A stretch of 64,000 bases of DNA, from NCBI RefSeq assembly GCF_041821045.1, contig NZ_JBGUAW010000006.1, positions 236,183 through 300,182 on the forward strand. Direction: 5' to 3'. Source of the DNA: Thiohalorhabdus sp. Cl-TMA. Its GTDB lineage: Bacteria > Pseudomonadota > Gammaproteobacteria > Thiohalorhabdales > Thiohalorhabdaceae. Shown piece after piece: positions 8,506-18,205 of this stretch (the stretch's first letter is position 1; each line of letters opens with the position of its first letter). A program made the position numbers and the translations under genes. The notes beneath the pieces are model-generated. The model worked only from the letters and a program-made list of their open reading frames with translations. It was not told where the DNA came from and ran no database searches.

Positions 8506-9786
8506 CTAGGACTGGTAGTACATGAGGTTCTGCTTCTCCATCTCCTTGATCAGCAGGTCCAGATTGTCTCCCTGGTTCATCCAGTCGCGGATGTCGTAGA
8601 AGCCCTGAATCTGCGCCTTGCCGTCGTTGATGGTAACCACGGGCCAGTTGCCCACCAGGGCGTTCGGCTGCCCCCAGAGCTCCTTGCCCCACCAGGTGGA
8701 CTCCCCGAACACGTGGGGCGCCTTGTTGCCCTTCTTGAGCTGCTCGAACACCGCCGTGGGCTCGGTGCTGCCGCCCTTTTCCACGGCCTGTTTCCACAGC
8801 TGCCCGATGGCCGCGTACTCCCAGGACACCGCGGTCCACTCGCCGGGATGCCGCTCGGTGTACTTGCGGTAGAACTCGGCTGGATCGGTGAAGTTGATGA
8901 AGTCCTGCTTCAAAGCGGGGTCATCGAAGTCCGGGAACTGGAAGACCGTGCCCTCCATGAACTCCTTGCTCGTCTTCTCGACGATCTGCTCGTAGTTATC
9001 GAGCGTGCAGGAGATGATCTTCCCGTCGTAGCCCTGGGAGTAAGCCTGCTGGGTCAGCAGCTTGACGAAGTCCGGATAGGCCGTATCCCAGCACAGGATG
9101 TCGGGGTTCTTGTCCATCATGGACGTCACGATGGGCGCGAAGTCCGTGGTGCCCATATCGAAGAAGTTGACGTCCTTGACCTCGATCCCGGCCGCCTTGA
9201 ACGCCGCCAGATAGGTGGCCACGGACGGCTTGCCCAGGGAGTCGTTCTGGGCGCAGATGGCCACGCTCTTGGCGTTGGGATGGTTATCCTTCAGCCACTG
9301 AACGCCGGTCACGTTGTAGATGGGATGGGTTTCGCTGGGAGCGACCAGGTAGGGAGCTTCAGGGTTGAGATCGCTGGGGAGCAGCGTGGAGGCCAGCATT
9401 TTGGCCTGGTTCGCGAAGCGCTGAACGCCGGGCCAAGTATCGCCGCCCAGCATCATGATCATCTTGACGTCCTGCTCCAGAACCTGTCGGCGCCAGCCCT
9501 GTAGCGCCTTGCTCGGGGAGTATTCGTTGTCGAACGCAACGAATTCAACGTTGTAGCTCTGACCCCCGACCTGAATGCCGCCGTTGTCGTTGATCTGCTC
9601 CGCCCAGATCTTGCAGCCGTGAAGCCCCGGCAATCCCCAGCCGGCCACTGGTCCGGTTAGCGGGGCGTTGAAGCCGATTCGAACCGTTTTGTCCTGCGCC
9701 CGTACCGGATTCACCGGAAGCCCTACACCGGTGAGTACCGCCCCGGCTGCAGTGGCTTTCAATACGTCTCTGCGGGAAATGCTCAT
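8506..9786 (-). CDS. Periplasmic substrate-binding protein of the Liv-type ABC importer (Tat-exported)
   Basis: The 426-residue protein starts with SRRDVLKATAAGAVLTG and a site around VRA, a twin-arginine signal, so it is exported folded. The mature part is a type I periplasmic binding protein (FNAPLTGPVAGWG, and VEFVAFDNEYSPSKAL). An in-frame extension reaches 9999, but ATG 9786 has an excellent ribosome site (AAGGAGGCGG, 6-8 bases upstream). It leads the livH-livM-livG-livF operon. Amino acids, amides or urea are all possible ligands; the sequence does not decide. Confidence 0.9.
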   Translation of the reverse strand: MSISRRDVLKATAAGAVLTGVGLPVNPVRAQDKTVRIGFNAPLTGPVAGWGLPGLHGCKIWAEQINDNGGIQVGGQSYNVEFVAFDNEYSPSKALQGWRRQVLEQDVKMIMMLGGDTWPGVQRFANQAKMLASTLLPSDLNPEAPYLVAPSETHPIYNVTGVQWLKDNHPNAKSVAICAQNDSLGKPSVATYLAAFKAAGIEVKDVNFFDMGTTDFAPIVTSMMDKNPDILCWDTAYPDFVKLLTQQAYSQGYDGKIISCTLDNYEQIVEKTSKEFMEGTVFQFPDFDDPALKQDFINFTDPAEFYRKYTERHPGEWTAVSWEYAAIGQLWKQAVEKGGSTEPTAVFEQLKKGNKAPHVFGESTWWGKELWGQPNALVGNWPVVTINDGKAQIQGFYDIRDWMNQGDNLDLLIKEMEKQNLMYYQS

Positions 9787-10412
9787 AAGCCGCCTCCTTT
9801 TGGGCGTACGGCGTTGGTGGTGCCGGAGACTCCCCGCGGGAAGAAATGCAGCCCCCGAAAAGTGGGTCCTCCTTGGCTGAAGACCGGTCTTGGTCCTCGG
9901 CCTCCCGTCGGCAAGAGGTACGCCCTCGGGCGAATTGCAATTCGGGGACGGAAACCTTTCGGTCTCTTCCCTCGAAGCGGGCACCCCTAGAATTTTCACG
10001 CCTGTCCAAAGCAGTTATGGGGGACAGCGTTCCTCCGGGAATCAGGAGCTACCCAAACGGGCAACCCTTTTTCGGTATGAGATACGCAAAAGTTCCTTGT
10101 CTGCAAACATCTTTTAGACGTACTCCCATGAGCGTACCCAGATAATCGGAAAACCGGGCACCAAAACAAAACATCAGGAATGAGCCGATACGAATCGGAG
10201 AAATAGAGCGACAGGAAAGCGGTCCGGCGGGGTTACACTAGTGCAGCCGCGGCGCAAAACGGAGGTGAAACAGTAGAGGAAGGCGCTTTTAAATGAAACA
10301 AACTATGTTCGACCGCTCTACATAAGTGCAGAGCGGCTTTCGGGGATAGCCAAGCGGAATAGGCCGGGCGCGGGGAAGCCGCGAGCTGTACCGCCCGCCC
10401 AGCGGCGCGGCG
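9787..10412. other. Gene-free stretch between the binding protein gene and uspA
   Basis: About 625 bp without a convincing gene. The right part near 10220-10320 is less GC-rich than its surroundings. A small hairpin with CCGCTCT and AGAGCGG arms lies at 10313-10336. The promoter of the importer operon should lie near 9800-10150 on the minus strand, but no clear -35/-10 pair is visible. Confidence 0.5.
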
Positions 10413-10808
10413 TCAGGTGGTCGGGCCGCAGACCATCACGGGTATATCCGACCGATGAACCACCTCGTGGGCCACGCTCCCGAACAGCATTTCATCCAGT
10501 TGGTTGCGCTTGCGTCCACTCATGCAGATCAGGTTCACCTCCTGGCTCCGACAGGCGTCGAGAACGGCGGTGGCCGGGTCCCCGCTGGCTTCCTGAAGGT
10601 CGTAGGCGATTCCGGCCTTCTTGAGGGCATCCATCACCGTATGCACGGAAGCCACCTGGGCGACGGACGCCCCCTCGGGATTGTCCCCGAAAACGTGGAA
10701 GAGAATGGCCTGCACCTCTTTCTGGCCATCCGGAAGATCGATGATGGCTTGGGCCTGCGCGGAAGCGCGGCCCTTATCGTGGTCGATGGGGACCAGGACC
10801 TTGTACAT
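10413..10808 (-). CDS. Universal stress protein, UspA family
   Basis: The 131-residue protein has the UspA fold: YKVLVPIDHDKG at the N-terminus, and near the C-terminus the nucleotide-loop region MSGRKRNQLDEMLFGSVAHEVVHRSDIPVMV. The loop differs from the G-x2-G-x9-G(S/T) ATP motif at its first Gly (SGRKR), so ATP binding is plausible but not certain. ATG 10808 has a GGAGG box six bases upstream; an in-frame GTG at 10814 would sit against that box and is rejected. It is a single gene divergent from mobA. Confidence 0.88.
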   Translation of the reverse strand: MYKVLVPIDHDKGRASAQAQAIIDLPDGQKEVQAILFHVFGDNPEGASVAQVASVHTVMDALKKAGIAYDLQEASGDPATAVLDACRSQEVNLICMSGRKRNQLDEMLFGSVAHEVVHRSDIPVMVCGPTT

Positions 10809-11349
10809 TCCCACCCTCCGTACTTGGGGCCAACGGCGGATTGGCTGGAATCCGGATATTTTCCTATTGAAAAGGAGTTATACTCCGGCGTCTTGCCCCT
10901 GAAGGAATACCTCGTTGCTGTTAGAGGCCGGATTACCCGCCATTACCGTACCTCGCACCGAAACCGTTTTCCGGCGCGGCGCGGCTGTCCGGGAAATATC
11001 CGGCGCCGCACCAATGGGGCGTTCCCCGGTCCAAGGAAAGGAAGAACGGGAGCGGTACCCATGGGCAAGCATCCGCATTCCCACGGCGATCCGCGACAAG
11101 TACAATTGCAGACCGCGCGTTTATCCAGTGCCCGCCCGGGCTCCGGCCCGGGCGGGCACTCGCAGGTTTCCGGCCTTTCGTAAATGGAATGATCGGGACG
11201 GGCTCAGGAATGGGGCCCCATCCCATTGACGGACAGCCGCCGGACAATGGCCGGCGAACCGCGCCCGGCCGGGCTGGCCGGTTGGACGCTTCTCCAGATG
11301 GTAGGAAGCGCCAACGTTATTTTCCGCGCACTCCTGTACAGGTACATAA
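10809..11349. other. Gene-free stretch between uspA and mobA with one long hairpin
   Basis: About 540 bp with no convincing gene. It should hold both divergent promoters. The one clear element is the 15-bp hairpin listed at 11127-11160. I saw no convincing molybdenum-cofactor riboswitch pattern. Confidence 0.5.
11127..11160. other. Perfect 15-bp GC-rich hairpin
   Basis: Arms 11127-11141 and 11146-11160 are exactly complementary around the loop TCCG. No T-run follows on either strand, so it is not a standard intrinsic terminator. It sits about 190 bp before mobA and may shape the leader of the molybdenum cofactor genes. Confidence 0.6.
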
Positions 11350-11979
11350 ATGGCAGCCAATCCCCAGCAGATCACCGGTGTAATCCTCGCCGGCGGACGC
11401 GCCAAGCGCATGGGCGGAGCGGACAAGGGCCTCCTGGAGATGGCCGGGCGACCCGCCCTGGAGTACGCTATTGAGCGCCTCCAGCCGCAGGTGGATCGCC
11501 TGGTGATCAACGCCAACCGCAACCGGGGCACCTACGCCGCCTACGGCTTCCCGGTGGTCCCCGATGAGATGGCCGATTATCCAGGACCTCTTGCCGGAAT
11601 GGCCGCCGCCCTCCGCGCGGCGGAAACCGAGTACATCCTGACCGTCCCCTGCGACTGTCCCTGGCTGCCGCTGGACCTGGCCACCCGCCTCCAGCTCGCC
11701 CGCCGGAACCTCAACAGCGAGCTGGCCACGGTGGAGACGGGCGAGGGGCTCCAGCCGGTGTTCGCCCTGCTGCACCGGAGCCTCCTGGACAGTCTGCTGA
11801 CTTACCTGCAAGGGGGAGGCCGCAAGATCGACCGGTGGTTCGCCCGCCACCTCACGGCCCTGGCGGACTTCTCCGACTGCCCGGAAGCCTTTACCAATAT
11901 CAATACCCCGGAGCAGCGGGCCACCGCAGAGTCGGAGCTGCCCGCCCCCCCGGAAGAAGCGCGGTCCACCCGCCGCTAG
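11350..11979 (+). CDS. mobA: Molybdenum cofactor guanylyltransferase
   Basis: The 209-residue protein has the nucleotidyltransferase start GVILAGGRAKRMGGADKGLL (residues 10-29), the GPLAGM motif and the metal-binding VPCDCPWLP segment. MobA joins GMP to molybdopterin to give the guanine dinucleotide cofactor used by formate dehydrogenase and nitrate reductase-type enzymes. Only 21 bp separate it from the moeA start, and it heads a run of cofactor genes (moeA, moeA-PBP, fdhD). The ribosome site is weak. Confidence 0.93.
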   Translation: MAANPQQITGVILAGGRAKRMGGADKGLLEMAGRPALEYAIERLQPQVDRLVINANRNRGTYAAYGFPVVPDEMADYPGPLAGMAAALRAAETEYILTVPCDCPWLPLDLATRLQLARRNLNSELATVETGEGLQPVFALLHRSLLDSLLTYLQGGGRKIDRWFARHLTALADFSDCPEAFTNINTPEQRATAESELPAPPEEARSTRR

Positions 11980-12000
11980 GCGCGAAGGAGGGTCCGACAC

Positions 12001-13257
12001 TTGCCCCAAGGTCGAAGCACCCAACCGGACGTGCGCATGCGCGGGTTCAGCCACCGCGCCCCGGTTGAAACCGTCTGGCAATGGCTGGAAGAGACGGCGC
12101 GTCCGCTTCCCGGAGAGACCCTCCATCCCCGGGAGGCCCACCGGCGCATCCTCGCCGAGGAAGTGACGGCCCCTGAATCGGTTCCGCCCTTCCCGCGCTC
12201 CGCCATGGATGGTTACGCCCTGCGCGGCAGCGAGACGGTGGGGGCCGGGGCCTACAATCCGCTTTCCTTCCGGCTGGTCGGCCAATCCATGCCCGGAGCG
12301 GCCCACGACCAGCCGCTGCCGCCGGGGGCCGCCGTGCGCATCATGACCGGCGCCCCCGTTCCCGAGGGGGCCGACGCCGTCCTGCCCGCGGAATACGCCC
12401 AGGAGGTGGGCGAACGGGTGGAGGTCACCAACGCCATTCCACCCTGGAAGCACGTGGGCCAGATCGGCGAGGACATCCAGGAGGGCGAGGTCCTGCTGCG
12501 ACCGGGACGCAAGCTCCGGCCCCAGGACCTCGGGCTCCTGGCCTCGGTGGGACGCACCAGCGTTACGGTGGTGGCACGGCCACGGGTGCGGATCCTGGTG
12601 ACCGGCAACGAGCTTGTCCCCTCGGACCAGCCCCGCGGCAACGCCCAGATCTACGACGCCAATACGGACATGCTCGCCGCCCTCGTGGAACGCGACGGCG
12701 GCACCGTCGAAGGCACCTACCGGGTGGGCGACGATGCGGACGTGATCACCGAGCATTTCACCGAGGGCTCCCCGGACGTGCTGATCGTCACCGGAGGATC
12801 GAGCGTCGGCGCCGAGGATCATGCGCCCCGCGTGCTTTCGGAAGCCGGGGAGCTGGCTTTCCACGGCGTGGCCATGCGCCCCTCGGCGCCCACCGGGATG
12901 GGACGACTGGGCGCGGATACTTTGGCCTTCCTGCTGCCGGGCAATCCGGTTTCCTGCCTCGCCGGCTACGACTTCTTCGCCGGGCGGGCCGTCCGGCGCC
13001 TGGGAGGCCGCCCCAGCCACTGGCCGCACCCCACCGTGTCGGCGACCCTGGCCCGAAAGATCAGCTCCGAGATCGGCCGCATGGACTACTGCCGGGTGGC
13101 CCTCGGCGACGAGGGCGTGGAGCCCCTCGCCCTCAGCGGGGCCTCCATCCTTTCTTCCACCACCCGCGCCGACGGCTTCGTGATCATCCCCGCGGACAGC
13201 GAGGGCTACGCGCCGGGAACGGCGGTTACCGTGCACCTGTACGAGCCCGGGGACTAG
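12001..13257 (+). CDS. moeA: Molybdopterin molybdenumtransferase MoeA
   Basis: The 418-residue protein has the MoeA signatures SAMDGYALRG, MTGAPVPEGADAVLP, TGNELV, TGGSSVGAEDH and LPGNPVSCLAGYDFF. MoeA inserts molybdate (or tungstate) into adenylylated molybdopterin. TTG 12001 is the start because AAGGAGGG lies nine bases before it; the first in-frame ATG at 12034 lacks such a box. It is one of two moeA-type genes side by side, 12 bp apart, which in other organisms can divide the work between metals or enzymes. Confidence 0.93.
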   Translation: MPQGRSTQPDVRMRGFSHRAPVETVWQWLEETARPLPGETLHPREAHRRILAEEVTAPESVPPFPRSAMDGYALRGSETVGAGAYNPLSFRLVGQSMPGAAHDQPLPPGAAVRIMTGAPVPEGADAVLPAEYAQEVGERVEVTNAIPPWKHVGQIGEDIQEGEVLLRPGRKLRPQDLGLLASVGRTSVTVVARPRVRILVTGNELVPSDQPRGNAQIYDANTDMLAALVERDGGTVEGTYRVGDDADVITEHFTEGSPDVLIVTGGSSVGAEDHAPRVLSEAGELAFHGVAMRPSAPTGMGRLGADTLAFLLPGNPVSCLAGYDFFAGRAVRRLGGRPSHWPHPTVSATLARKISSEIGRMDYCRVALGDEGVEPLALSGASILSSTTRADGFVIIPADSEGYAPGTAVTVHLYEPGD

Positions 13258-13269
13258 GATAGGCGCGCC

Positions 13270-15225
13270 ATGACAAACTCCTCTTCTTCGCCGAATCAGC
13301 GCGGCACCAGCCAGGGCCAGTTCCTGGAGGTCATGGACCGGAACGAGGCCGAGGCCCGCTTCCTCGCCCACCTCCAGCCGGAGCCCCTGGGCATCGAGAC
13401 CCTGCCCCTCGCCGAGGCCCTGGAGCGCGTCCTCGCCGAGCCGGTGGCCGCCGAGCTCGATGTGCCGGGCTTCGACCGCGCCAACGTGGACGGCTTCGCA
13501 GTCCGCGCCGACGACACCTTCGGCGCCATGGAGGAGAGCTCCGTCCAGCTTCGGCTCAATGCCGAGACCCTGGAGCCGGGCATGGTTCCCGAGGTGGCCG
13601 TCACGCCCGGCACCGCGACCCCGGTGGCCACCGGCGCGATCCTGCCCCGCGGCGCCGACGCGGTGGTGCTGGTGGAGCGCACCGAGCTCCTCCCCGGCGG
13701 GGAAGGCACCCTGGAGGTCCGCACCTCCGTGGCTCCGGGCCAGAACGTCGCCTTCGCCGGCACCGATATCGGCCTCGGCGAGACCGTGCTGCGCCGCGGC
13801 CAGCTCCTCACTTCCCGGGAGATCGGCGTGCTGGGCGCGCTCGGCCGGGCGGAGGTCACCGTCTACCGCCGCCCGAGGGTGGCCGTCCTCTCCACGGGCA
13901 ACGAGGTGGTGCCCCAGGGGGAGCCCCTCCCCCTGGGGTCGGTCTACGACGCCAACGGCGCCCTGCTGACGGCCGCAGTCCAGGAGCTCGGCGGCGAGCC
14001 GACCTTCATGGGCGTGATCCCCGACGACGAGGAAGCCCTGGCCGAGGCGCTGAGCAAGGCCCTGGAATACGACGTGGTGGTGCTCTCCGGAGGCACCTCC
14101 AAGGGGGCCGGCGACCTCTCGTACCGGGTCGCCGAGCGCCTGGACCCGCCCGGGATCATCGCCCACGGGGTGGCCCTCAAGCCCGGCAAGCCCATCTGTC
14201 TGGCCGCCAGCGGCCCAAAACCGGTGGTGGTGCTCCCGGGATTCCCCACCTCCGCCATCTTCACCTTCCACGAGTTCCTGGCCCCGGTGATCCGCTCCTA
14301 CGCGGGCCGCGGGCCGCAGGAGCGGGACACGGTCACTGCCCGGCTGCCGCTGCGGGTGAACTCCGAGCGGGGCCGTCAGGAATACCTGCTGGTCAGTCTG
14401 GTCCAAGGAACGGAGGTGCTCAGCGCCTACCCCATGGGCAAGGGCTCGGGCTCGGTCACGGCCTTCACCTACGCCGACGGGTTCATCGCCATCCCCCGCC
14501 ACACCGAGCTGCTGGATGCGGGGACGGAGGTGATCGTCCAGCTCATGGGCGAGCAGCTGGCACCGGCCGACCTGGTGGCCATCGGCAGCCACTGCGTGGG
14601 CCTCGATGTCCTGCTCGGCGAGCTACAGGGCCGCGGGATCAGCACCAAGGCCCTGCACGTGGGCAGCATGGGCGGCCTGGCCGCCGCCCGGCGCGGCGAG
14701 TGCGACATTGCCGGCGTGCACCTGCTGGACCCGGAATCCGGCACCTACAACCGCCCGTTCCTCGACGAGGACCTGGAGCTGGTGCCGGGCTACCGCCGCA
14801 TGCAGGGGATCGTGTTCCGCGCCGGGGATCGGCGGTTCACGGGAAAGGACGCCGAACAGGCCGTTGCCGACGTGGCCGAGGATCCGGAATGCGCCATGGT
14901 CAACCGCAATCCCGGCAGCGGCACCCGCATCCTCACCGACCGGCTGCTCGCCGGCCGGGAGCCCGCGGGCTACGGCGTGCAGACCAAGTCGCACAACGCC
15001 GTGGCGGCGGCGGTGGCGCAGGGGCGGGCCGATTGGGGCGTGGCCATCGAGACGGTGGCCACCGACTACGGGCTCGGCTTCCTGCCCATGCAGGAGGAGC
15101 ATTACGACTTCGTGGTGCCGCGCACCCGGCTGGACCGGGAGCCGGTACGTCAGTTCCGGGCGCTGCTTGACGAGCCGGAGATCCGCGAGCGGCTCCAGGC
15201 CCTCGGCTTTCGGCCCCGGGAATAA
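13270..15225 (+). CDS. MoeA fused to a periplasmic-binding-protein-like domain
   Basis: The 651-residue protein is a complete MoeA (ANVDGFAVRAD, VATGAILPRGADAVV, STGNEVV, SGGTSKGAGD and LPGFPTSAIF, residues 1-420). To it is joined a C-terminal PBP-like domain (about 435-651) with GTYNRPFLDEDLELV, VNRNPGSGTRI and AVAQGRADWGVAIE. Such fusions are known; the added domain is thought to bind an oxyanion or a cofactor intermediate. The same domain, with matching NRxPGSGTR and ADxG motifs, forms the C-terminus of the ModE-like regulator at 24677-25762. It is in the mobA-moeA-fdhD gene run. Confidence 0.92.
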   Translation: MTNSSSSPNQRGTSQGQFLEVMDRNEAEARFLAHLQPEPLGIETLPLAEALERVLAEPVAAELDVPGFDRANVDGFAVRADDTFGAMEESSVQLRLNAETLEPGMVPEVAVTPGTATPVATGAILPRGADAVVLVERTELLPGGEGTLEVRTSVAPGQNVAFAGTDIGLGETVLRRGQLLTSREIGVLGALGRAEVTVYRRPRVAVLSTGNEVVPQGEPLPLGSVYDANGALLTAAVQELGGEPTFMGVIPDDEEALAEALSKALEYDVVVLSGGTSKGAGDLSYRVAERLDPPGIIAHGVALKPGKPICLAASGPKPVVVLPGFPTSAIFTFHEFLAPVIRSYAGRGPQERDTVTARLPLRVNSERGRQEYLLVSLVQGTEVLSAYPMGKGSGSVTAFTYADGFIAIPRHTELLDAGTEVIVQLMGEQLAPADLVAIGSHCVGLDVLLGELQGRGISTKALHVGSMGGLAAARRGECDIAGVHLLDPESGTYNRPFLDEDLELVPGYRRMQGIVFRAGDRRFTGKDAEQAVADVAEDPECAMVNRNPGSGTRILTDRLLAGREPAGYGVQTKSHNAVAAAVAQGRADWGVAIETVATDYGLGFLPMQEEHYDFVVPRTRLDREPVRQFRALLDEPEIRERLQALGFRPRE

Positions 15226-15292
15226 TCCGCGCCGGGGCGCGTTCCCGACCGAAGGGCGCGCCCCGCGCCGCGCATAGAGACAGGAGCGTGTC

Positions 15293-16198
15293 ATGCAATC
15301 CCCACCCCGATCGCAGGAGCGTTACCGGCCCAGGCTGACCCAGGCCGGACTGGACCCTTGCCGGCGGGTGGAGGCCGTGGACGAGCACGGCAAGGTCCAG
15401 GAGCGGGAGATCGCCGGCGAGCGCCCCCTGACCCTGTACCTGGACAAGCGGGAGATCGTCACCCTCATGACCCTCGGCAGCCATCCCGAGCTGCTGGTGC
15501 TCGGCTACCTGCGCAACCAGGGCATCCTCTCGGACCCCGAGGAGGTGGCCGAGGTCCAGGTGGACTGGGAGACGGAATCGGCGGTGGTGGTGACCCGCGC
15601 GGGCGTTTCGGAGCTCGACGAGAAGCTCGGCACCCGCACCGTGACCACGGGCTGCGGCCAGGGAACGGTCTTCGGCAAGCTCATGGACCATCTGGAGCGC
15701 TCCGCCCTGAAGGAGCCCGTGGAGGTTCGGCAGTCGGAGATCTATGGCACCCTGGACGCCATCAACCAGTACAACGAGGTGTACCGGAGGGCGGGGGCCG
15801 TGCACGGCTGCGCCCTCTGCCGAGACCAGGACATCGAGATGTTCGTCGAGGATGTGGGCCGGCACAACGCGGTGGACGCCATCGCCGGCCACATGTGGCT
15901 CGAAGGCATGCCGGGCCGCAGCAGGATCTTCTACACCACCGGTCGCCTAACCTCGGAAATGGTCATGAAGGTGGCGCAGATGGGCATTCCCACCCTCCTT
16001 TCCCGCTCCGGGATCACGGAAATGGGGCTCGATCTGGGCCGACGTCTGGGCATCACCCTGATCGCCCGGGCCAAGGGTACCCGGTTCCAGGTCTATAATG
16101 GGGCCGACCAGGTCGTCTTCGACGACGAGCCCACCCCCTACCCGAAGCACGACCGCGGGGATAAGGCCCGGGCGGATTCGGCCTCGCAGGAGGGATAG
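15293..16198 (+). CDS. fdhD: Formate dehydrogenase accessory sulfurtransferase FdhD
   Basis: The 301-residue protein shows the FdhD core: TTGCGQGTVFGKL, the redox Cys pair in AVHGCALCRD, the EDVGRHNAVDAIAGH motif and TGRLTSEMVMKVAQMGIP. FdhD passes sulfur from a cysteine desulfurase to the molybdenum or tungsten bis-MGD cofactor of formate dehydrogenase, so such an enzyme should be encoded elsewhere in the genome; none is in this window. It follows the moeA fusion by 67 bp and shares its direction. Confidence 0.94.
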   Translation: MQSPPRSQERYRPRLTQAGLDPCRRVEAVDEHGKVQEREIAGERPLTLYLDKREIVTLMTLGSHPELLVLGYLRNQGILSDPEEVAEVQVDWETESAVVVTRAGVSELDEKLGTRTVTTGCGQGTVFGKLMDHLERSALKEPVEVRQSEIYGTLDAINQYNEVYRRAGAVHGCALCRDQDIEMFVEDVGRHNAVDAIAGHMWLEGMPGRSRIFYTTGRLTSEMVMKVAQMGIPTLLSRSGITEMGLDLGRRLGITLIARAKGTRFQVYNGADQVVFDDEPTPYPKHDRGDKARADSASQEG

Positions 16199-16261
16199 CG
16201 GGTGGCGGCCTGCAAACTGGCAAGGCGGGCTTTGCCTGGCTTCCGACAATAGGATCGACTC

Positions 16262-17131
16262 ATGGCAATCAAGAACCACGATACGCAGTCGGAGACCCCC
16301 CTCTCCTACGGGGAGGACCTGCCCGACTGCGCCAGCGAGATTCCGGATACCCAGGGCCTGCCGGATAAGCGGCGGATCGCCATCGACAAGGTGGGCATCA
16401 AGGACATCCAGCATCCGGTGCGGGTCATGGACCGCAGCCAGGGCGAGCAGCACACCATCGCCCGATTCAACGCCTTCGTCGGGCTCCCCCACCACTTCAA
16501 GGGGACCCACATGTCGCGGTTCGTGGAGATCCTCAATCAGCACGAGCGGGAGATCTCGGTGCTGTCCTTCCGGAACATCCTCGAGGAGATGCGCGACCGC
16601 CTGGAGGCCGAGGAAGCGCACCTGGAGATGACCTTTCCCCTGTTCGTCATGAAATCGGCGCCGGCCACCGGCGTGCAGAGCCTGATGGACTACGAGGTCA
16701 CCTTCCACGGCAACCTGAGCAGCGACGACTACGGCATCATCATCGAGGTGAACGTTCCCGTCACCAGCCTTTGCCCCTGCTCCAAGTCCATCTCCCGGTA
16801 CGGCGCCCACAACCAGCGCTCCAACGTGAACCTGAAGGTGCGCGCCGAGGATTTCGTCTGGGTGGAGGATCTGGTGGAGCTGGTGGAGTCGGAGGCCTCC
16901 TGCGACCTCTACGGCGTGCTCAAGCGGCCCGACGAGAAATACGTCACCGAGCGTGCCTACGACAATCCCAAGTTCGTGGAGGACATGGTCCGGGACATCG
17001 CCCGTCGGCTGGAGGACGACGGCCGGATCCTCTGGTATTCCGTGGGTGCGGAGAACTTCGAGTCCATCCACAACCACTCGGCCTACGCCTGGATCGAGCG
17101 GGACAAGGCGGAGCCCCTGCCCGAGACCTGA
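16262..17131 (+). CDS. folE2: GTP cyclohydrolase FolE2
   Basis: The 289-residue protein has the FolE2 signatures [44 protein letters not shown] (with the catalytic-site Cys) and [18 protein letters not shown]. It converts GTP to dihydroneopterin triphosphate for folate and deazaguanine synthesis and, unlike FolE, does not need zinc. Its place after fdhD, in a molybdenum cofactor run that also starts from GTP, is unusual. A Zur operator, often seen before folE2, was not recognised in the 63 bp upstream. Confidence 0.94.
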   Translation: MAIKNHDTQSETPLSYGEDLPDCASEIPDTQGLPDKRRIAIDKVGIKDIQHPVRVMDRSQGEQHTIARFNAFVGLPHHFKGTHMSRFVEILNQHEREISVLSFRNILEEMRDRLEAEEAHLEMTFPLFVMKSAPATGVQSLMDYEVTFHGNLSSDDYGIIIEVNVPVTSLCPCSKSISRYGAHNQRSNVNLKVRAEDFVWVEDLVELVESEASCDLYGVLKRPDEKYVTERAYDNPKFVEDMVRDIARRLEDDGRILWYSVGAENFESIHNHSAYAWIERDKAEPLPET

Positions 17132-17268
17132 TCAGTCAAGGCCGGGGCCGGCTCTATCGGGCCGTTACGGAAACGCCCTCCGGCCGCGCCAATCGGGCTC
17201 CCTCCCGAGCACCAGTCCGGCGGGACCGCGCCCGCCGGGCACCTCCCGGTCCGCCGCGGCACCGGGAC

Positions 17269-18027
17269 CTAGCGGGTAACCACTGCCCGCAGCGGTTCGG
17301 CGCTCCGCATCCGGCCCAGAACCACCCGGGGAACGAAGGGGTAGCGATCCAGAACCGCCCGCGCCGCGGTGCGGGCCGCCTCCTCCAGGTCCGCGTCGTC
17401 CACCATGTTGATCAAGGGCACCACCGTCAGATCCTCCCGGTTCTCCCGGCAGGCCATATAGGGCCCGAGCAGCCCGGCGAGCTGCTCGGGCCGCAAGGTC
17501 TCTCCCGCCGCCATTCCCAGAAGCTCAGCGCAGCGCTCGGGGCGGTGGGCGATCCGATCGTCCAGCGGCCGACCGAATCCGCGGGCCGAGACGATGGGCA
17601 CCAGGGTAGTTGTGCCCGACGGCAGCACCGGCTCTCCCGGGCGCGGGCACTTGACCCAGCGCATCCGGGCCCCGTCGGCCTTGACGAAGGTGGCATCGAA
17701 GCCCCCCTCCCCGTGTAGACGGCGGACCAATTCCGGCGGGGTCCCGTCCAGCCGCCCGGGCTGCTCCGGCGGCAGGGCGTAGGCCACACGCTGGCTGTTT
17801 CCCGCGGCCCGGGGCACGCCGACCGCCAGATCCGCCACTTCGCCGATCACCCGTTCCGCCTCGAAATCCGCTGGGAATTCCGTTATCCGAACCGTGGTTG
17901 TAACTCCCACCCTCCCGGGGTGCAGATCAGCCAGACGGTAGATCGTCGTCTTCTTGCCGCCCGCGCCCACGAAGGCCACTATGCCGGAACGGGCGCCCAG
18001 CAGGTCCAGGATATTCTGACGCTCCAT
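17269..18027 (-). CDS. YqeC-like protein (putative selenium/molybdenum hydroxylase accessory factor)
   Basis: The 252-residue protein has a P-loop VGAGGKKTTIYRLA at residues 20-33 and the family segment VKADGARMRWVKCPRPGEPVLP. YqeC proteins occur with selenium-dependent molybdenum hydroxylases; their biochemical job is not settled. It is convergent with folE2, and the 137 bp between hold no clear terminator. The cofactor context to its left agrees with a molybdoenzyme role. Confidence 0.82.
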   Translation of the reverse strand: MERQNILDLLGARSGIVAFVGAGGKKTTIYRLADLHPGRVGVTTTVRITEFPADFEAERVIGEVADLAVGVPRAAGNSQRVAYALPPEQPGRLDGTPPELVRRLHGEGGFDATFVKADGARMRWVKCPRPGEPVLPSGTTTLVPIVSARGFGRPLDDRIAHRPERCAELLGMAAGETLRPEQLAGLLGPYMACRENREDLTVVPLINMVDDADLEEAARTAARAVLDRYPFVPRVVLGRMRSAEPLRAVVTR

Positions 18028-18205
18028 GACTGCGCTGCTCCTTTCAACGGCCGGCTGGGCCGTTCCCGGTCGGGTCGCGCAAGACCCTGCCGGAATGGCG
18101 TACCCCTTCTTTCATGTTCCCCACCCCGCCGCCCCTCCTTCAACATGAGAACGTTGCGCCCGGAGGGCCAATCGCCAAGTCATCCACGCCCAGTAGGAGA
18201 CACCC

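Noticed and set aside
10294..10326. Ten-codon leader peptide (MKQTMFDRST)
   Set aside because: No attenuator follows it and the neighbouring genes on that strand start 1 kb away.
10809..11349. Molybdenum cofactor riboswitch before mobA
   Set aside because: Apart from one simple hairpin, no conserved core of that riboswitch could be recognised by eye.
11317..14592. A 1091-codon minus-strand open frame opposite mobA and both moeA genes
   Set aside because: It runs antisense through three well-recognised genes and shows only the composition expected from their codon bias.
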